From NCBI GenBank assembly GCA_019911805.1, contig JAIOJV010000074.1:1-64000 (forward strand): a DNA stretch of 64,000 nt, given 5' to 3'. The translations under genes were made by a program, and so were the position numbers. The first letter of the stretch is position 1. Each line of letters opens with the position of its first letter. The stretch comes from Gammaproteobacteria bacterium (GTDB taxonomy: Bacteria > Pseudomonadota > Gammaproteobacteria > Thiohalobacterales > Thiohalobacteraceae). Below, in pieces: positions 24,380 to 33,769 of the stretch. The notes below the pieces were generated by a model that saw only the letters and a list, made by a program, of their open reading frames with translations, was not told the DNA's origin and ran no database searches.

Positions 24380-25129
24380 TCACCCCACCTCGACGTCGGC
24401 CGAGAACAGATAGCCTTCGCCCCAGATCGTCCGGATATACTCCGGCTCGCTGGGGTCGTCTTCGATCTTCTGCCGCAGCCGTGACACGCGCACATCGATG
24501 CTGCGATCGTACGGCGTGCGATCATGCCGCTTCAGGAGATCCATGAGCTGATCCCGACTGAGCACGCGGTTGCAGTTTTCGATGAAGACGCAGAGCAGTT
24601 TGAATTCGGCATTGGTAAGCTCGATTTTCTCTCCAGCCCGCACCAGGGCGTGCGCCCCCGTATCCAAGGTGAACGGCCCGAAATGATAGCGTGGCGCGTG
24701 CGCGGCCACGCTCACACGGATCTCGTGCGTCCGCCGGCTGCGCCGTACCGTCGCGCGGATACGCGCCACCAGTTCTCCCGGATTGAAGGGCTTGGCGATA
24801 TAGTCGTCCGCGCCGATATCGAGCCCGATGATCCGCTCGATGTCATCGCCCTTGTGCGACAGGATCAGGGCCGGGAGCGCATGCTCGAACATCACCCGCC
24901 GGGCAATGGAAAGCCCGTCTTCGCCCGGCAGCCGGACATTCAGGACCACCAGATCGAAACGTTCACGACTCAGATGCCGGTCCATCCCCGTCCCGTCCGC
25001 GGCACATTGGACCTCGAAGCCCGCCTCCTCGAGATAATGCCGGGCGAGCCTGATCAGATTCGGGTCATCGTCGACCACCAGTACCCGCAGCTTTGCCTGG
25101 CTGACCCGAGAAAGACTAGACGTGTCCAT
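24380..25129 (-). CDS. OmpR-family response regulator lacking the phospho-acceptor Asp
   Basis: A 249-residue DNA-binding regulator: receiver domain (about 14-130) and a C-terminal winged-helix domain ending YIRTIWGEGYLFSADVEVG. It resembles OmpR (GEDGLSIARR, IGADDYIAKPFNPGELVARIRA). The acidic pocket (VVDDDPN), switch Ser and conserved Lys are present, but the phospho-acceptor position reads VVLNVRLPGEDG: Asn64 (codon AAT) replaces Asp. It therefore probably cannot be phosphorylated at that site and may act constitutively or through another signal. No histidine kinase is adjacent. Confidence 0.93.
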   Translation of the reverse strand: MDTSSLSRVSQAKLRVLVVDDDPNLIRLARHYLEEAGFEVQCAADGTGMDRHLSRERFDLVVLNVRLPGEDGLSIARRVMFEHALPALILSHKGDDIERIIGLDIGADDYIAKPFNPGELVARIRATVRRSRRTHEIRVSVAAHAPRYHFGPFTLDTGAHALVRAGEKIELTNAEFKLLCVFIENCNRVLSRDQLMDLLKRHDRTPYDRSIDVRVSRLRQKIEDDPSEPEYIRTIWGEGYLFSADVEVG

Positions 25130-25257
25130 TGCTCATTCCCATCGATGCCGTCGTCAGTCGGGCGCCGCCAACAGCTACCAAAATCCACCTGTATCCGCTG
25201 CTGCCCGCCGCGCGGATCGCGCCCCGTGACACCGGCCTGCCCTGCTGCCCACTGACG

Positions 25258-26496
25258 TCAATGGCTGTAGGTGAACTGGAGGGTGACGATGTTGGCGCCG
25301 AAGTTGCTCTTGACCTCCTCGGTGCTCCCCGTCCTGATCCCGGTCAGCTCATTCTCGAAGGCGCGCATGTACGATGCCGTCAGCGTCCCGTGCTCGGAGA
25401 TCCGATAGCTGAGGCCGCCGCTCAGGTGATGCTCGATGATCCCGTTGATGCCCGGGTTGTCACCGATATCCTCGGGACCCATTGGCGACTTGCCATAGTT
25501 GTAGCCCATCATCAGGTCCAGCCGCGGGGTGGCCTTGTAATTGACGCCCAGGGCATAGACCCACTGATCGTCCCAGCCCAGATCGAGTTCGACGCGGTCG
25601 GGGCTGTACTGATCCTGCAGGACCAGGGTGTCGCGCACTGCACTGAAATTGATCCACTTGACGTCGAACTCGATCTGCAGCTTGTCGGTCGGTTCTATCG
25701 ACAGGCCCACGGCCATGCTCTGCGGGTCCTGGAAATCCAGCTTGTACTTCTGTGGTGTCCGCGGGCAGGTGTCGCAGCCGGGCAGAGTGTTTTCCAGGCC
25801 CTTGGTGAATTCGTAGGGCTGGTTATTGGTCTCCGCGTTATAGTTCAGGCCGAGCATGACGCCCGGCGCGAGCCGGTAGGTCAAGCCCGTCCCCCACACG
25901 AATCCGGTGGTGAAATCCGTCGGCGCCCGGAAGGCCGGCGCGTCGACCGAGAACATGCCGACGGTCATGTGTGTCGTCAGGCCGATCGCCAGCCGGTCGG
26001 TGACCAGATACGAAAAAGATGGCCCCATCCGCAACGACTGCAGGGCTGCGACCACCGGACCGTCGGTGCCCGGGTAGATGCTGTAGGCACCCACCGGATA
26101 ATCCACGCCGCCGCCCGCGATCGCGTAGGCCCCGACACTGATGCGTACCTGTTCCGGAAAGAAATCGCTCTTGAACGCGAAGGCACCGGTGGCCAGCACG
26201 AACAGGTCGTTCTCGCTGTCGACATCGTTGAGTTGGCGTTGCGGGTTCGACGCACTCAGATTCACGTCGAAGCGGATGGCGTCCACGCCGAGATCGAGAA
26301 ATGCGATACCGGCCGGATTGGTCAATCCGGTGGTCGCGTCCTGGGACTTCGCCACCACGGCACCCCCCATGGCGTTGGCCCGTCCACTGAAGGCGACCTG
26401 TTGATCACCGTTCGCGGCCCAGACCGGGCCGACCAGAAGAGACACCCCCGCAGATGCAAAGACGATTCCGAGCGACGTACGGATACGATGTACCAT
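25258..26496 (-). CDS. FadL/OmpP1/TodX-family outer membrane transport protein
   Basis: A 14-strand beta-barrel of the FadL type, which admits long-chain fatty acids or other hydrophobic substrates through the outer membrane. From MVHRIRTSLG (26496) it has 412 residues with a signal peptide ending near GPVWA. The N-terminal hatch resembles the family (SGRANAMGGAVVAKSQDATTG) and the sequence ends in a barrel strand VTLQFTYSH. The reading to 26601 is less likely. The substrate is not deducible. It lies behind the atypical OmpR-like regulator, which may control it (inference). Confidence 0.9.
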   Translation of the reverse strand: MVHRIRTSLGIVFASAGVSLLVGPVWAANGDQQVAFSGRANAMGGAVVAKSQDATTGLTNPAGIAFLDLGVDAIRFDVNLSASNPQRQLNDVDSENDLFVLATGAFAFKSDFFPEQVRISVGAYAIAGGGVDYPVGAYSIYPGTDGPVVAALQSLRMGPSFSYLVTDRLAIGLTTHMTVGMFSVDAPAFRAPTDFTTGFVWGTGLTYRLAPGVMLGLNYNAETNNQPYEFTKGLENTLPGCDTCPRTPQKYKLDFQDPQSMAVGLSIEPTDKLQIEFDVKWINFSAVRDTLVLQDQYSPDRVELDLGWDDQWVYALGVNYKATPRLDLMMGYNYGKSPMGPEDIGDNPGINGIIEHHLSGGLSYRISEHGTLTASYMRAFENELTGIRTGSTEEVKSNFGANIVTLQFTYSH

Positions 26497-26782
26497 ACCT
26501 ACCCCCCTTGATTTTATATCGTTGTTCTCGTTCCCCCGACACGACATCGATGCAGCACCGATGGTCCCCGGCCGGTTGGACGCCCCCTCTTCGCTGCGCA
26601 CCCGTCCGGTCTTAATACCCCCGTAGGCTATCAGGCAGCTATTTCCAAAGCGTTTCCGAATGCCGGGAGAATATTACAGGGTGTTACGTGCGGTTTCTGC
26701 AGGCAGGATACCTGCGCGCGTGTCTGCGTGCAGGTATTGAGCAAGCCGTGGCTTGGGCGTGGCGCCGAAAATTATTTTTGTT

Positions 26783-26945
26783 AGCCACGGAAGCACACGG
26801 AAAAACACGGAAAAAATACGGACCAGAGCAGAGGCTTTACACTACCGCTCACAACATCTGTCCAGTGCTGGGGCAGGGCGGCGTGGTGCGGTTTTATTTC
26901 AGTATCTTCCGTGTGTTTCCGTGTGCTGCCGTGGCCAACGCGACT
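26783..26945 (+). repeat. CACGGAA-type element (B4)
   Basis: Left arm 26783-26812 and right arm 26906-26935 are inverted around a core carrying the shared GAGGCTTTACAC, CAGTGCTGGGGCAGGGC and GGTTTTATTTCAGT segments. It lies in the 521-base gap between fadL and the downstream secreted-protein gene. The rest of that gap (26497-26780) shows no gene and only the fadL leader region. Confidence 0.85.
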
Positions 26946-27017
26946 TGCAGATGAAGCGGTGCTACCCGCTTGGGCGCCCGCGGCCCCGACATGCGGGCCG
27001 CGGGCGCGATGCATCAT

Positions 27018-29306
27018 TCACTCGCGGCTGTCGCGACGCAGCCTGCAGTACGGCCGCCCGACACCCAGCCAGGCCAGGAACAGCAGCACCAGCAGCCATT
27101 CGCCGGCACGGCCGTGACCGCCGCCGGCACCGAGGCTGCAGCCACCACCGCCGCTGTCCGTGAAGTCGAAGCCGGCGCGCACGTCGTTGCCCAGGGCCAC
27201 CGGGTCGACGATCAACCCGTTCACCAAACCGTCGGCATCGGTCACCGGATCGCCGTCCGTGACCACAATCTCGAGCGTGCGGTCGTCGATACGGGTCCAC
27301 AGCGACGAGGGCAGGATGGAAAACGCCCCGTTGCCGTCGATCTTGTACACGACCAGGTTGGTCGGGAACTCAAGCGAGAAGCGCATCTGTACCCGGACCG
27401 TCCCGCCGAGCGGTGCGGTCGTGGCATAGCCAATGGCGCCATGGGCGAAGACGACGTCAGGCGGACCACCCGTGGGGGTGGTCACAGCCACCCTGGAGAG
27501 ATGCTGCCCCGGCTCGGTGGTGAGCGTCACGGTGCCGCCGACGGCCGGGATCCGCAGCCCGCTGGCGATCTGGTCGTTCAGCGCATCGGCCCCCGGCTCC
27601 AGTGCATCGATGACGCCATCGCCGTCGCTGTCGAGCGGATTGTTCATGTCTCCGCCGATTTCATCGACATCCGAGTCGCCGTCCCCGTCCGTGTCGCCGT
27701 TGGCCACGAAGGGATCGAGACCCAGCACCCGCGCGTCCGCGTCCGACAGTCCGTCCCCATTGCTATCGGTGTCGGCGTCCTGGGCGGTGCCGTCCATCAC
27801 GATCCCCACCGGCAGGGGCAGCACGCCGGGCAGTGTCGTTCCAGGGACGTTGTTGTTGTCGGCGTCCAGGGTGGTGACGGTCAAGGTGCCGTTGGCCTCG
27901 GTGATCCGCCAGGTCGTCGTGGTGGTGCCGGGGCCCTTGTCGCCGATCATGATGGTGTAGGTCGCCGTATAGGTGCCGTCGGCGTTGCGCTGCAGTGGCG
28001 TCGGCGCGGGCGTGATGATGTAGCCGACGCCGGTCGTCAGGTCCGCATTGGTGAGCATCACCGTACCGGCATCGAAATCGAAGTCCCACAGGATGCTCGG
28101 CCCGACCGGCAGGCTGGTGCCCAGGACGGTGCCGGAGGTGGCGTTCCACAGGGTCATCTGATAGGCCCCGACGTAACGCCCGGTGAAACCGGCGACCGGC
28201 GCCGTGCCGCTGCCCGACAGTGCGACCGTGACCGAGGCCTCGTCCGGGTCGTCCGAGAGGATGGTCAGCGTCGCCGCCTTGGCTGCGGCCGTCGCCGGGG
28301 TGAAGCTCACGGTGATCGTACACGTGGCCCCGGTGGCGAGGGTGGTGCAGTTGCTAGTCTGTCCGAACTCCGCCATGTCGGCACCCGACAGCTGGATCGA
28401 TCCGATGGTCAGGGGGTTGCCGCCCTGGTTGGATACCATGATGTCCTGGGTCGCGCTGTTGCCCAAGACCACCGCGCCGAAGGCGACCGTCGGGGTGGCA
28501 AGCGCGATGTCCGGATCAGGCCCCACGCCCGTGCCCTGCACGGTCACGGTCACGCTCGCTTCGTCGGGGTCGTCCGAGGGGATGTCGAAGGTATCGCTGA
28601 ACGGGCCCTCGGTGGTCGGTGCGAACCGCACGCTGATGTTGCAGGAGCCGGACGGTACGATGGGCGCCACGCAGTCGCTGGCGTCCAGGATGCTGAAGGG
28701 GGCGGCCAGCGGATTGCCGGAGGCGATCGCGCCGAGCTGGAGAGCGGTGCCTCCCACATTGTGGACCACCAGGTCGATACTGGCCGGGGCCGCGGTTGAG
28801 ACCAACCCGAAGTCTAGCGTGGGGGCCACGTCGATGTCCTGTTCGGAGCCGGCAGTGCCGTCCCACTGCAGATCGACGGGCAGTGCCAAGACACCCGCCA
28901 GCAGTGTCCCCGGATTGCCGTTGCCGTCGGTGTCCTGCGTCACGATGGTCAGGTTACCACCTACTTGGGTGATGTCCCAGGTGGTCGAGGTGGCACCGGG
29001 GGTGGTGCCGATAGTCACCGTGTATGAGCCGGTGTAGGTGCCGTTGCCGTTGTCGACCAGCGTGATCGGGCTGGTGGAATAGGGAAAGCTGACGCTCAAC
29101 ATGCCCGGATCGAAGCTGACGGTACCGGTGGTGAAATCCCAGACCCAGACGTTGGCCGGGTTGCCGGTACTGGTCCCCAACACACCTGCAGGCCCGTAGA
29201 CGGTCAGCGAATGCGTACCCGCGTACTGCCCGGTGATGCCGGCGGTCCCCGCCTGGACTGCGCCCGCGCACATCAGCGCCACGAACAGCACCCACAAACG
29301 ATTCAT
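27018..29306 (-). CDS. Multi-domain secreted protein with Gly-rich/Cys CTERM-type tail
   Basis: From MNRLWVLFVALMCAGAVQA (29306) the protein has 762 residues and a signal peptide. Domains by eye: a ~130-residue beta-rich domain (about 20-150) homologous to the neighbouring 190-residue protein; two Ig-like choice-of-anchor D domains (about 155-375), each ending SDDPDEASVTV; a second copy of the first domain (about 380-510); Asp-rich calcium-binding TSP3-like repeats (about 515-590); a choice-of-anchor U-like domain (about 595-715); and a tail with GGGGCSLGAGGG, a hydrophobic helix and a basic end. The tail resembles the JDVT-CTERM class of sorting signals. Its function is unknown; it is probably surface-displayed. 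Confidence 0.85.
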   Translation of the reverse strand: MNRLWVLFVALMCAGAVQAGTAGITGQYAGTHSLTVYGPAGVLGTSTGNPANVWVWDFTTGTVSFDPGMLSVSFPYSTSPITLVDNGNGTYTGSYTVTIGTTPGATSTTWDITQVGGNLTIVTQDTDGNGNPGTLLAGVLALPVDLQWDGTAGSEQDIDVAPTLDFGLVSTAAPASIDLVVHNVGGTALQLGAIASGNPLAAPFSILDASDCVAPIVPSGSCNISVRFAPTTEGPFSDTFDIPSDDPDEASVTVTVQGTGVGPDPDIALATPTVAFGAVVLGNSATQDIMVSNQGGNPLTIGSIQLSGADMAEFGQTSNCTTLATGATCTITVSFTPATAAAKAATLTILSDDPDEASVTVALSGSGTAPVAGFTGRYVGAYQMTLWNATSGTVLGTSLPVGPSILWDFDFDAGTVMLTNADLTTGVGYIITPAPTPLQRNADGTYTATYTIMIGDKGPGTTTTTWRITEANGTLTVTTLDADNNNVPGTTLPGVLPLPVGIVMDGTAQDADTDSNGDGLSDADARVLGLDPFVANGDTDGDGDSDVDEIGGDMNNPLDSDGDGVIDALEPGADALNDQIASGLRIPAVGGTVTLTTEPGQHLSRVAVTTPTGGPPDVVFAHGAIGYATTAPLGGTVRVQMRFSLEFPTNLVVYKIDGNGAFSILPSSLWTRIDDRTLEIVVTDGDPVTDADGLVNGLIVDPVALGNDVRAGFDFTDSGGGGCSLGAGGGHGRAGEWLLVLLFLAWLGVGRPYCRLRRDSRE

Positions 29307-29513
29307 GTACCCCATGCCACTGCCCCCTAACGTCCCCATCGCAGCGGATCCTCGCAAGGATCGCAACGCCGGGTAATAAGTAATCGTGCCGGTCGCGGTG
29401 GTGGCGTGATACCCGGGACCAGCGGCCACAGCAGGCATCCACCCTCTCATTTTCCAGCGCCAGGACCGTGGAAGAACCGCGGTGGCCCGCGCCGGGCCGC
29501 GACAACACCCCTC

Positions 29514-29553
29514 AAAAACCAGTAAGCCCCATCGGATCGACAGGGCTTACTGG
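29514..29553 (-). terminator. Intrinsic terminator after the PEP-CTERM gene
   Basis: CCAGTAAGCCC (29519-29529) and its exact reverse complement (29543-29553) form an 11-bp stem. On the minus strand the stem is followed by TTTTT (29514-29518). It lies 33 bases after the stop of the 190-residue protein, so that gene and the downstream 762-residue gene are probably separate transcripts. Confidence 0.8.
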
Positions 29554-29585
29554 GTCAGTACATCATGACAATCGAACGCGCACGC

Positions 29586-30158
29586 TCAAGCCGCGACCTT
29601 GCGCTTGCGCGCCACCCCGACCAAACCCAACAGGCCGGAACCGAACAGCCAGACGGCGGCCGGCACGGGCACGGCGGACACCGCGCTGCCGTCCCACTGC
29701 AGGCTGATGGGCAGCGGCATAACACCCGCGAGCGTCGTTCCCGGTATCCCATTGCTATCGGTGTCCCACGTCGTAATCATCAGGCTGTTGCCCGACTGGG
29801 TGATGTCCCAGGTGGTCGAGGCGGTACCGGAGTTCGTGCCGATGCTGATACCGTAGGTACCGGTATAGGTGCCATTACCGTTGTCGACCAGCGCGATCGG
29901 GCCGGTGGAATACGGGAAGCCGATATTCAGTGCACCCGGGTCAAAACTTGCGGTACCGGCTGTAAAATCCCAGCTCCACAGATTATTGGGGTTGGTGGTG
30001 CTGGCCCCCAACACAGCGCCGGTGCCACCGTTCCACACGGTCAGCGAATAGGTACCCGTGTAATCACCGGTGATCCCGATCGTCCCGGCATTCACCGCCC
30101 CGATGTTGCCGACGGCGGCCGCCGCCAGTACTGCTAACGCAATTGTCGTCTTTTTCAT
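29586..30158 (-). CDS. Small secreted protein with PEP-CTERM-type sorting tail
   Basis: From MKKTTIALAVLAAAAVGN (30158) it has 190 residues: a signal peptide, one ~130-residue beta-rich domain (GITGDYTGTYSLTVWNG ... DTDSNGIPGTTLAGV) and a tail VPVPAAVWLFGSGLLGLVGV followed by RKRK. That tail is the PEP-CTERM form common in gammaproteobacteria, recognised by an exosortase (none in this window). The domain is closely related to domains 1 and 2 of the 762-residue protein, so the pair arose by duplication but carry different anchors. An upstream frame to 30254 has no signal peptide. A GAGG lies about 9 bases before the chosen ATG. Confidence 0.9.
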   Translation of the reverse strand: MKKTTIALAVLAAAAVGNIGAVNAGTIGITGDYTGTYSLTVWNGGTGAVLGASTTNPNNLWSWDFTAGTASFDPGALNIGFPYSTGPIALVDNGNGTYTGTYGISIGTNSGTASTTWDITQSGNSLMITTWDTDSNGIPGTTLAGVMPLPISLQWDGSAVSAVPVPAAVWLFGSGLLGLVGVARKRKVAA

Positions 30159-30367
30159 TGTTGGATCCTCGCACTCAGCTGGTGGATTTGGTGGATGTCC
30201 CGATCTCCGGCAATACCCCCTCAAGGCATGCCGTTTCTTCCTTACGGGACCCACGCTAGCGCGCAGGTATGTGCGAAGTACTTCGGAAGTGTATCAATTG
30301 GTACAAAAATGGTAACCGGTGGTGCCGCCATCAGACTGACGGATGGCGACGCCGCACGATCCCGGGT

Positions 30368-31243
30368 TCAGTCGCGCGCCTGCAGGCGCGCCGCCCAATA
30401 GGCCGCGAGGATGATCAGGCCGCCGCCGAGCCATTCCCGCGTGTGGATCACCTCCTCGGTCAGCAGACTGGACGACACGGCGCCCGCCACCAGCTCGAAT
30501 AGCAGGATCACCGCCGAGCGGTGCACCGGCATGTGGGTCACACCGTACTGGACAGAGAGCGTCATGACGACGATGCCGATCGCACCCAGCGCCAGCGCCC
30601 CCAGCCAGACGCCGGTGCCGACGTGTGGGAGTGCGAACCCGCCGGTCAGCGCCAGCCAGACTGCGGCGATCGCCAGCACCCCCAGCCAGCTCACCACCGT
30701 CTTTACCGGCACCGATACCCGCTGCACCCGCCGCACCATGACGTTGCTGAGGGCGAAGGCGAGGCCCGACGAGACCGCCAGCCAGTCACCGGGCCCGCTC
30801 GGCCAGGGCGTGCCGATGGCCGGGTCCCACAGCATGATCAGCGCGCCGGCCAACGCCAGGCCGAAGACCCCGACCACCCGGCGGGTGAAGCGCTCCCCCA
30901 GGAGCAGCCAGGCCAGCAGCACGGCCCAGATGGGCGAGAGATAGAACAGCAGCAGCACGCGCATCACGGTGCCTTCCAGCACTGCCAGGATGAAGGCCAC
31001 GTTGCACCAGCCCGCGGCCAGCGCCAGCACCAGCAGTGCACCCGGTTGCAGACGCAGCTCACCGCAGCGCCGCGCCAGCGGCACGAACCCGGGCAGCAGG
31101 GCCGCCGCGTAGATCACCAGCGTCGTCCACAGCCCCCCCAGGCCGGCCGTCTCCAGCAGGCGCAGCGGATACCAGATCACGCCCCACAGGGTCGCGGCGA
31201 GCAGCAGGCTGAAGACCGGTAAGACGGCGGCGGGTTTCGTCAA
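30368..31243 (-). CDS. EamA/DMT-family transporter
   Basis: An inner-membrane protein of 291 residues with about ten hydrophobic segments arranged as two EamA repeats, the pattern of the drug/metabolite transporter superfamily. The N-terminal TLWGVIWYPLRLLE and C-terminal TEEVIHTREWLGGGLIILAAY are characteristic. Such proteins export amino acids or metabolites, but the substrate cannot be read from the sequence. It is divergent from dapC with a gap of about 140 bases. Confidence 0.9.
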   Translation of the reverse strand: MTKPAAVLPVFSLLLAATLWGVIWYPLRLLETAGLGGLWTTLVIYAAALLPGFVPLARRCGELRLQPGALLVLALAAGWCNVAFILAVLEGTVMRVLLLFYLSPIWAVLLAWLLLGERFTRRVVGVFGLALAGALIMLWDPAIGTPWPSGPGDWLAVSSGLAFALSNVMVRRVQRVSVPVKTVVSWLGVLAIAAVWLALTGGFALPHVGTGVWLGALALGAIGIVVMTLSVQYGVTHMPVHRSAVILLFELVAGAVSSSLLTEEVIHTREWLGGGLIILAAYWAARLQARD

Positions 31244-31383
31244 GGTCAGGGCTTCCCGTATACTCGCGGCTCTTTGGACGACCGGCCGCAGGATAGTGGG
31301 TTTGCCGCCGCGCTGCAGCCCACCGCACGCGGTACCCCGGCGCAGCCGCGGCCGCGCCTCAGTCGAGTACTGTGCACCATCCC

Positions 31384-32592
31384 ATGAATCCCGATCTGCA
31401 GCGCCTGCTCCCCTACCCGTTCGAGCGCCTGGCCAGACTCAAGGCCGGAGTCACACCCCCGGCCGCGCTGACGCACATCAACCTGTCGATCGGCGAACCC
31501 ACGCACCCGCCGCCACACTTCGTGGCCGAGCAGTTGATCAGCCACCTGCACGGTCTGGCGAACTATCCGCTGACGCGCGGCAGTGACGCGCTACGCGCGG
31601 CCATGGCCGCATGGCTCACGCGGCGTTTCGCCCTGCCCGCCGGCAGCATCGACCCCGCGCGCCATCTGCTGCCGGTCAACGGCACGCGCGAGGCGCTGTT
31701 CGCCATCGCCCAGACCGTGATCGACCGCAGCCGTGCGCCGCGGGTGGTGCTGCCCAACCCCTTTTATCAGATCTACGAAGGCGCCGCCCTGCTCGCCGGC
31801 GCCGAGCCCTGGTTCCACAACACCACCGCCGCGACCGGTTACCGGCCGGACTTCGGTACCGTGCCGGCCGCGATCTGGGAGCGCTGTCAGCTCGTCTACA
31901 TCTGCACGCCCGGCAACCCCAGCGGCGCGGTGCTGGACACCGCCACCTTGCAGCAGTTGATCGAGCTCGCCGACCGCCACGACTTCGTGATCGCCTCGGA
32001 CGAGTGCTATGCGGAGCTCTATCCGGACGAGGCCGCCGCGCCGACCGGACTGCTGGCCGCGGCCGCGACCCTGGGCCGCACCGACTACCGCCGCTGCGTG
32101 GTATTCCACAGTCTGTCGAAGCGCTCCAATCTGCCGGGGCTGCGCTCCGGCTTCGTCGCCGGCGATGCGGACCTCATGGCGGTCTTCCTGCGCTATCGCA
32201 CCTACCACGGTTGTGCCATGCCGCCGGCCACCCAGGCCGCCAGCCTCGCCGCCTGGCAGGACGAGGCGCACGTACGCGACAACCGCGAACGCTACCGGCA
32301 GAAGTTCGCCGCCGTGCTGCGGACCCTGGAGGGTCTCGGGGACGGTGTGCTGGACGTGAGCATGCCCGACGCCGGCTTCTACCTGTGGGCGCGCACACCC
32401 ATCGACGACACCGAGTTCGCACGTGGCCTGTTCGCGCAACACAACGTCACCGTCCTGCCCGGCAGCTACCTGTCACGCGATGCCCACGGCATCAACCCCG
32501 GCCGCGACCACGTGCGCATGGCCCTGGTCGCCCCACTGGAGGACTGCGCCGAGGCCGCGCAGCGCATCCGGGCGTATGTCGAGAGCTTATAG
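31384..32592 (+). CDS. dapC: Succinyldiaminopimelate transaminase
   Basis: A PLP-dependent fold-type I aminotransferase that makes N-succinyl-LL-diaminopimelate in the succinylase branch of lysine/peptidoglycan synthesis. From the ATG at 31384 (MNPDLQRLLPYPFERL) it has 402 residues; a GTG at 31372 is the alternative. The PLP lysine lies in HSLSKRSNLPGLRSGFVAG, and CTPGNPSGAV and ASDECYAELY are present. The role is supported by dapD next door and dapE downstream. Its last ten codons were caught in a tandem duplication of the dapC-dapD junction. Confidence 0.95.
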   Translation: MNPDLQRLLPYPFERLARLKAGVTPPAALTHINLSIGEPTHPPPHFVAEQLISHLHGLANYPLTRGSDALRAAMAAWLTRRFALPAGSIDPARHLLPVNGTREALFAIAQTVIDRSRAPRVVLPNPFYQIYEGAALLAGAEPWFHNTTAATGYRPDFGTVPAAIWERCQLVYICTPGNPSGAVLDTATLQQLIELADRHDFVIASDECYAELYPDEAAAPTGLLAAAATLGRTDYRRCVVFHSLSKRSNLPGLRSGFVAGDADLMAVFLRYRTYHGCAMPPATQAASLAAWQDEAHVRDNRERYRQKFAAVLRTLEGLGDGVLDVSMPDAGFYLWARTPIDDTEFARGLFAQHNVTVLPGSYLSRDAHGINPGRDHVRMALVAPLEDCAEAAQRIRAYVESL

Positions 32593-32950
32593 ATTGGTCA
32601 TTTCACCACAAAGGACACAAAGGACACGAAGAAATTTGATGCGAGTGCAACCGAGCCTGATCAGTAGACCGGTTTTGCAATGAATATTCCTTCGTGCCCT
32701 TCGTGTCCTTCGTGGTTAACAGAACTGAGTATCAACAGCAAAGAGCAGGCATGAACGACCAGCCCATCCGGGCGTATGGCGAAAGCGTATAGATTGGCCA
32801 TTTCACCACAAAGGACACAAAGGACACGAAGAAATTTGATGCGAGTGCAACCGAGCCTGATCGGTAGACCGGTTTTGCAATGAATATTCCTTCGTGTCCT
32901 TCGTGGTTAACAGAATTGAGTATCAACAGCGGAGATCGAAGATGAACGAC
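32561..32950 (+). repeat. Tandem duplication of the dapC tail-repeat-dapD start segment
   Basis: Copy 1 (32561-32760) and copy 2 (32761-32950) are nearly identical. Each runs from the last codons of dapC, through a CACGAAGGA-type element (32605-32716 and 32805-32907), to the dapD leader and first codons. The copies differ by 10 bases because the right arm of copy 1 has one extra CACGAAGG(A/G)-type unit. At the junction the dapD start (ATG at 32751) is fused to the dapC end, giving a 13-codon ORF ending at a TAG. This fills the 349-base dapC-dapD gap. Confidence 0.9.
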
Positions 32951-33763
32951 ATCCAGGCCATCATCGAAGAGGCGTTCGAGCGTCGTGCCGATATCACGCC
33001 GCGCAGCGTCGAGCCGCACGTCAAGGAGGCGGTGTCGGAGGCGATCGAGCGGCTCGATGCCGGTCAGGTGCGTGTCGCCGAGAAGATCGACGGTACGTGG
33101 GTGGTGCACCACTGGCTGAAGAAGGCCGTGCTGCTGTCGTTCCGTATCGAGGACAACGACTTCATGAAGGGCGGCTTCACCAACTACTACGACAAGGTGC
33201 CGTCCAAGTACGCCGACTACAACTCACGTCAGTTCCGTGAATCCGGGGTGCGCGTGGTGCCACCGGCGGCGGCCCGCAAGGGCGCCTACATCGCGCCGGG
33301 CGCCGTGCTCATGCCCTCCTACATCAACATTGGTGCCTACGTCGACGCTGGCACCATGGTCGACACCTGGGCGACGGTCGGCTCCTGTGCACAGATCGGC
33401 AAGAACGTACACCTGTCCGGCGGTGTCGGCATCGGCGGTGTGCTGGAGCCGGTACAGGCCGCACCCACCATCATCGAGGACAACTGCTTCATCGGCGCGC
33501 GCTCCGAGGTCGTCGAGGGCGTGATCGTCGAGGCGGGCGCGGTGATCTCCATGGGTGTATACATCGGTCAGAGCACCAGGATCTACGACCGCGAGAGCGG
33601 CGAAGTGCTCTACGGCCGGGTCCCCGCCGGCTCGGTGGTGGTGTCCGGCAACCTGCCCTCCAAGGACGGCACGTACAGCCTGTATTGCGCGGTGATCGTG
33701 AAGAAGGTCGACGAGAAGACCCGTGGCAAGGTCGGCATCAACGAGCTGCTGCGCGGGATCTGA
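32942..33763 (+). CDS. dapD: Tetrahydrodipicolinate N-succinyltransferase
   Basis: DapD transfers succinyl from succinyl-CoA to tetrahydrodipicolinate, the step before DapC. From [18 protein letters not shown] (32942, with a GGAG about 8 bases upstream) it has 273 residues (E. coli 274). It has an N-terminal helical domain, then a hexapeptide-repeat beta helix (about 105-240) containing [17 protein letters not shown] and [14 protein letters not shown]. It is bracketed by inverted copies of a dapC/dapD junction fragment (32721-32800 and 33770-33836). Confidence 0.97.
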   Translation: MNDIQAIIEEAFERRADITPRSVEPHVKEAVSEAIERLDAGQVRVAEKIDGTWVVHHWLKKAVLLSFRIEDNDFMKGGFTNYYDKVPSKYADYNSRQFRESGVRVVPPAAARKGAYIAPGAVLMPSYINIGAYVDAGTMVDTWATVGSCAQIGKNVHLSGGVGIGGVLEPVQAAPTIIEDNCFIGARSEVVEGVIVEAGAVISMGVYIGQSTRIYDRESGEVLYGRVPAGSVVVSGNLPSKDGTYSLYCAVIVKKVDEKTRGKVGINELLRGI

Positions 33764-33769
33764 ACCCAA

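Noticed and set aside
26970-28799. 609-residue plus-strand frame opposite the sorting-tail protein
   Set aside because: Composition is that of a shadow frame. The minus-strand product has a signal peptide, repeated domains and a sorting tail.
30274-30285. Palindrome CGAAGTACTTCG upstream of the PEP-CTERM gene
   Set aside because: A perfect 12-base palindrome could be an operator, but one short palindrome in isolation is weak evidence and I could not link it to a regulator.
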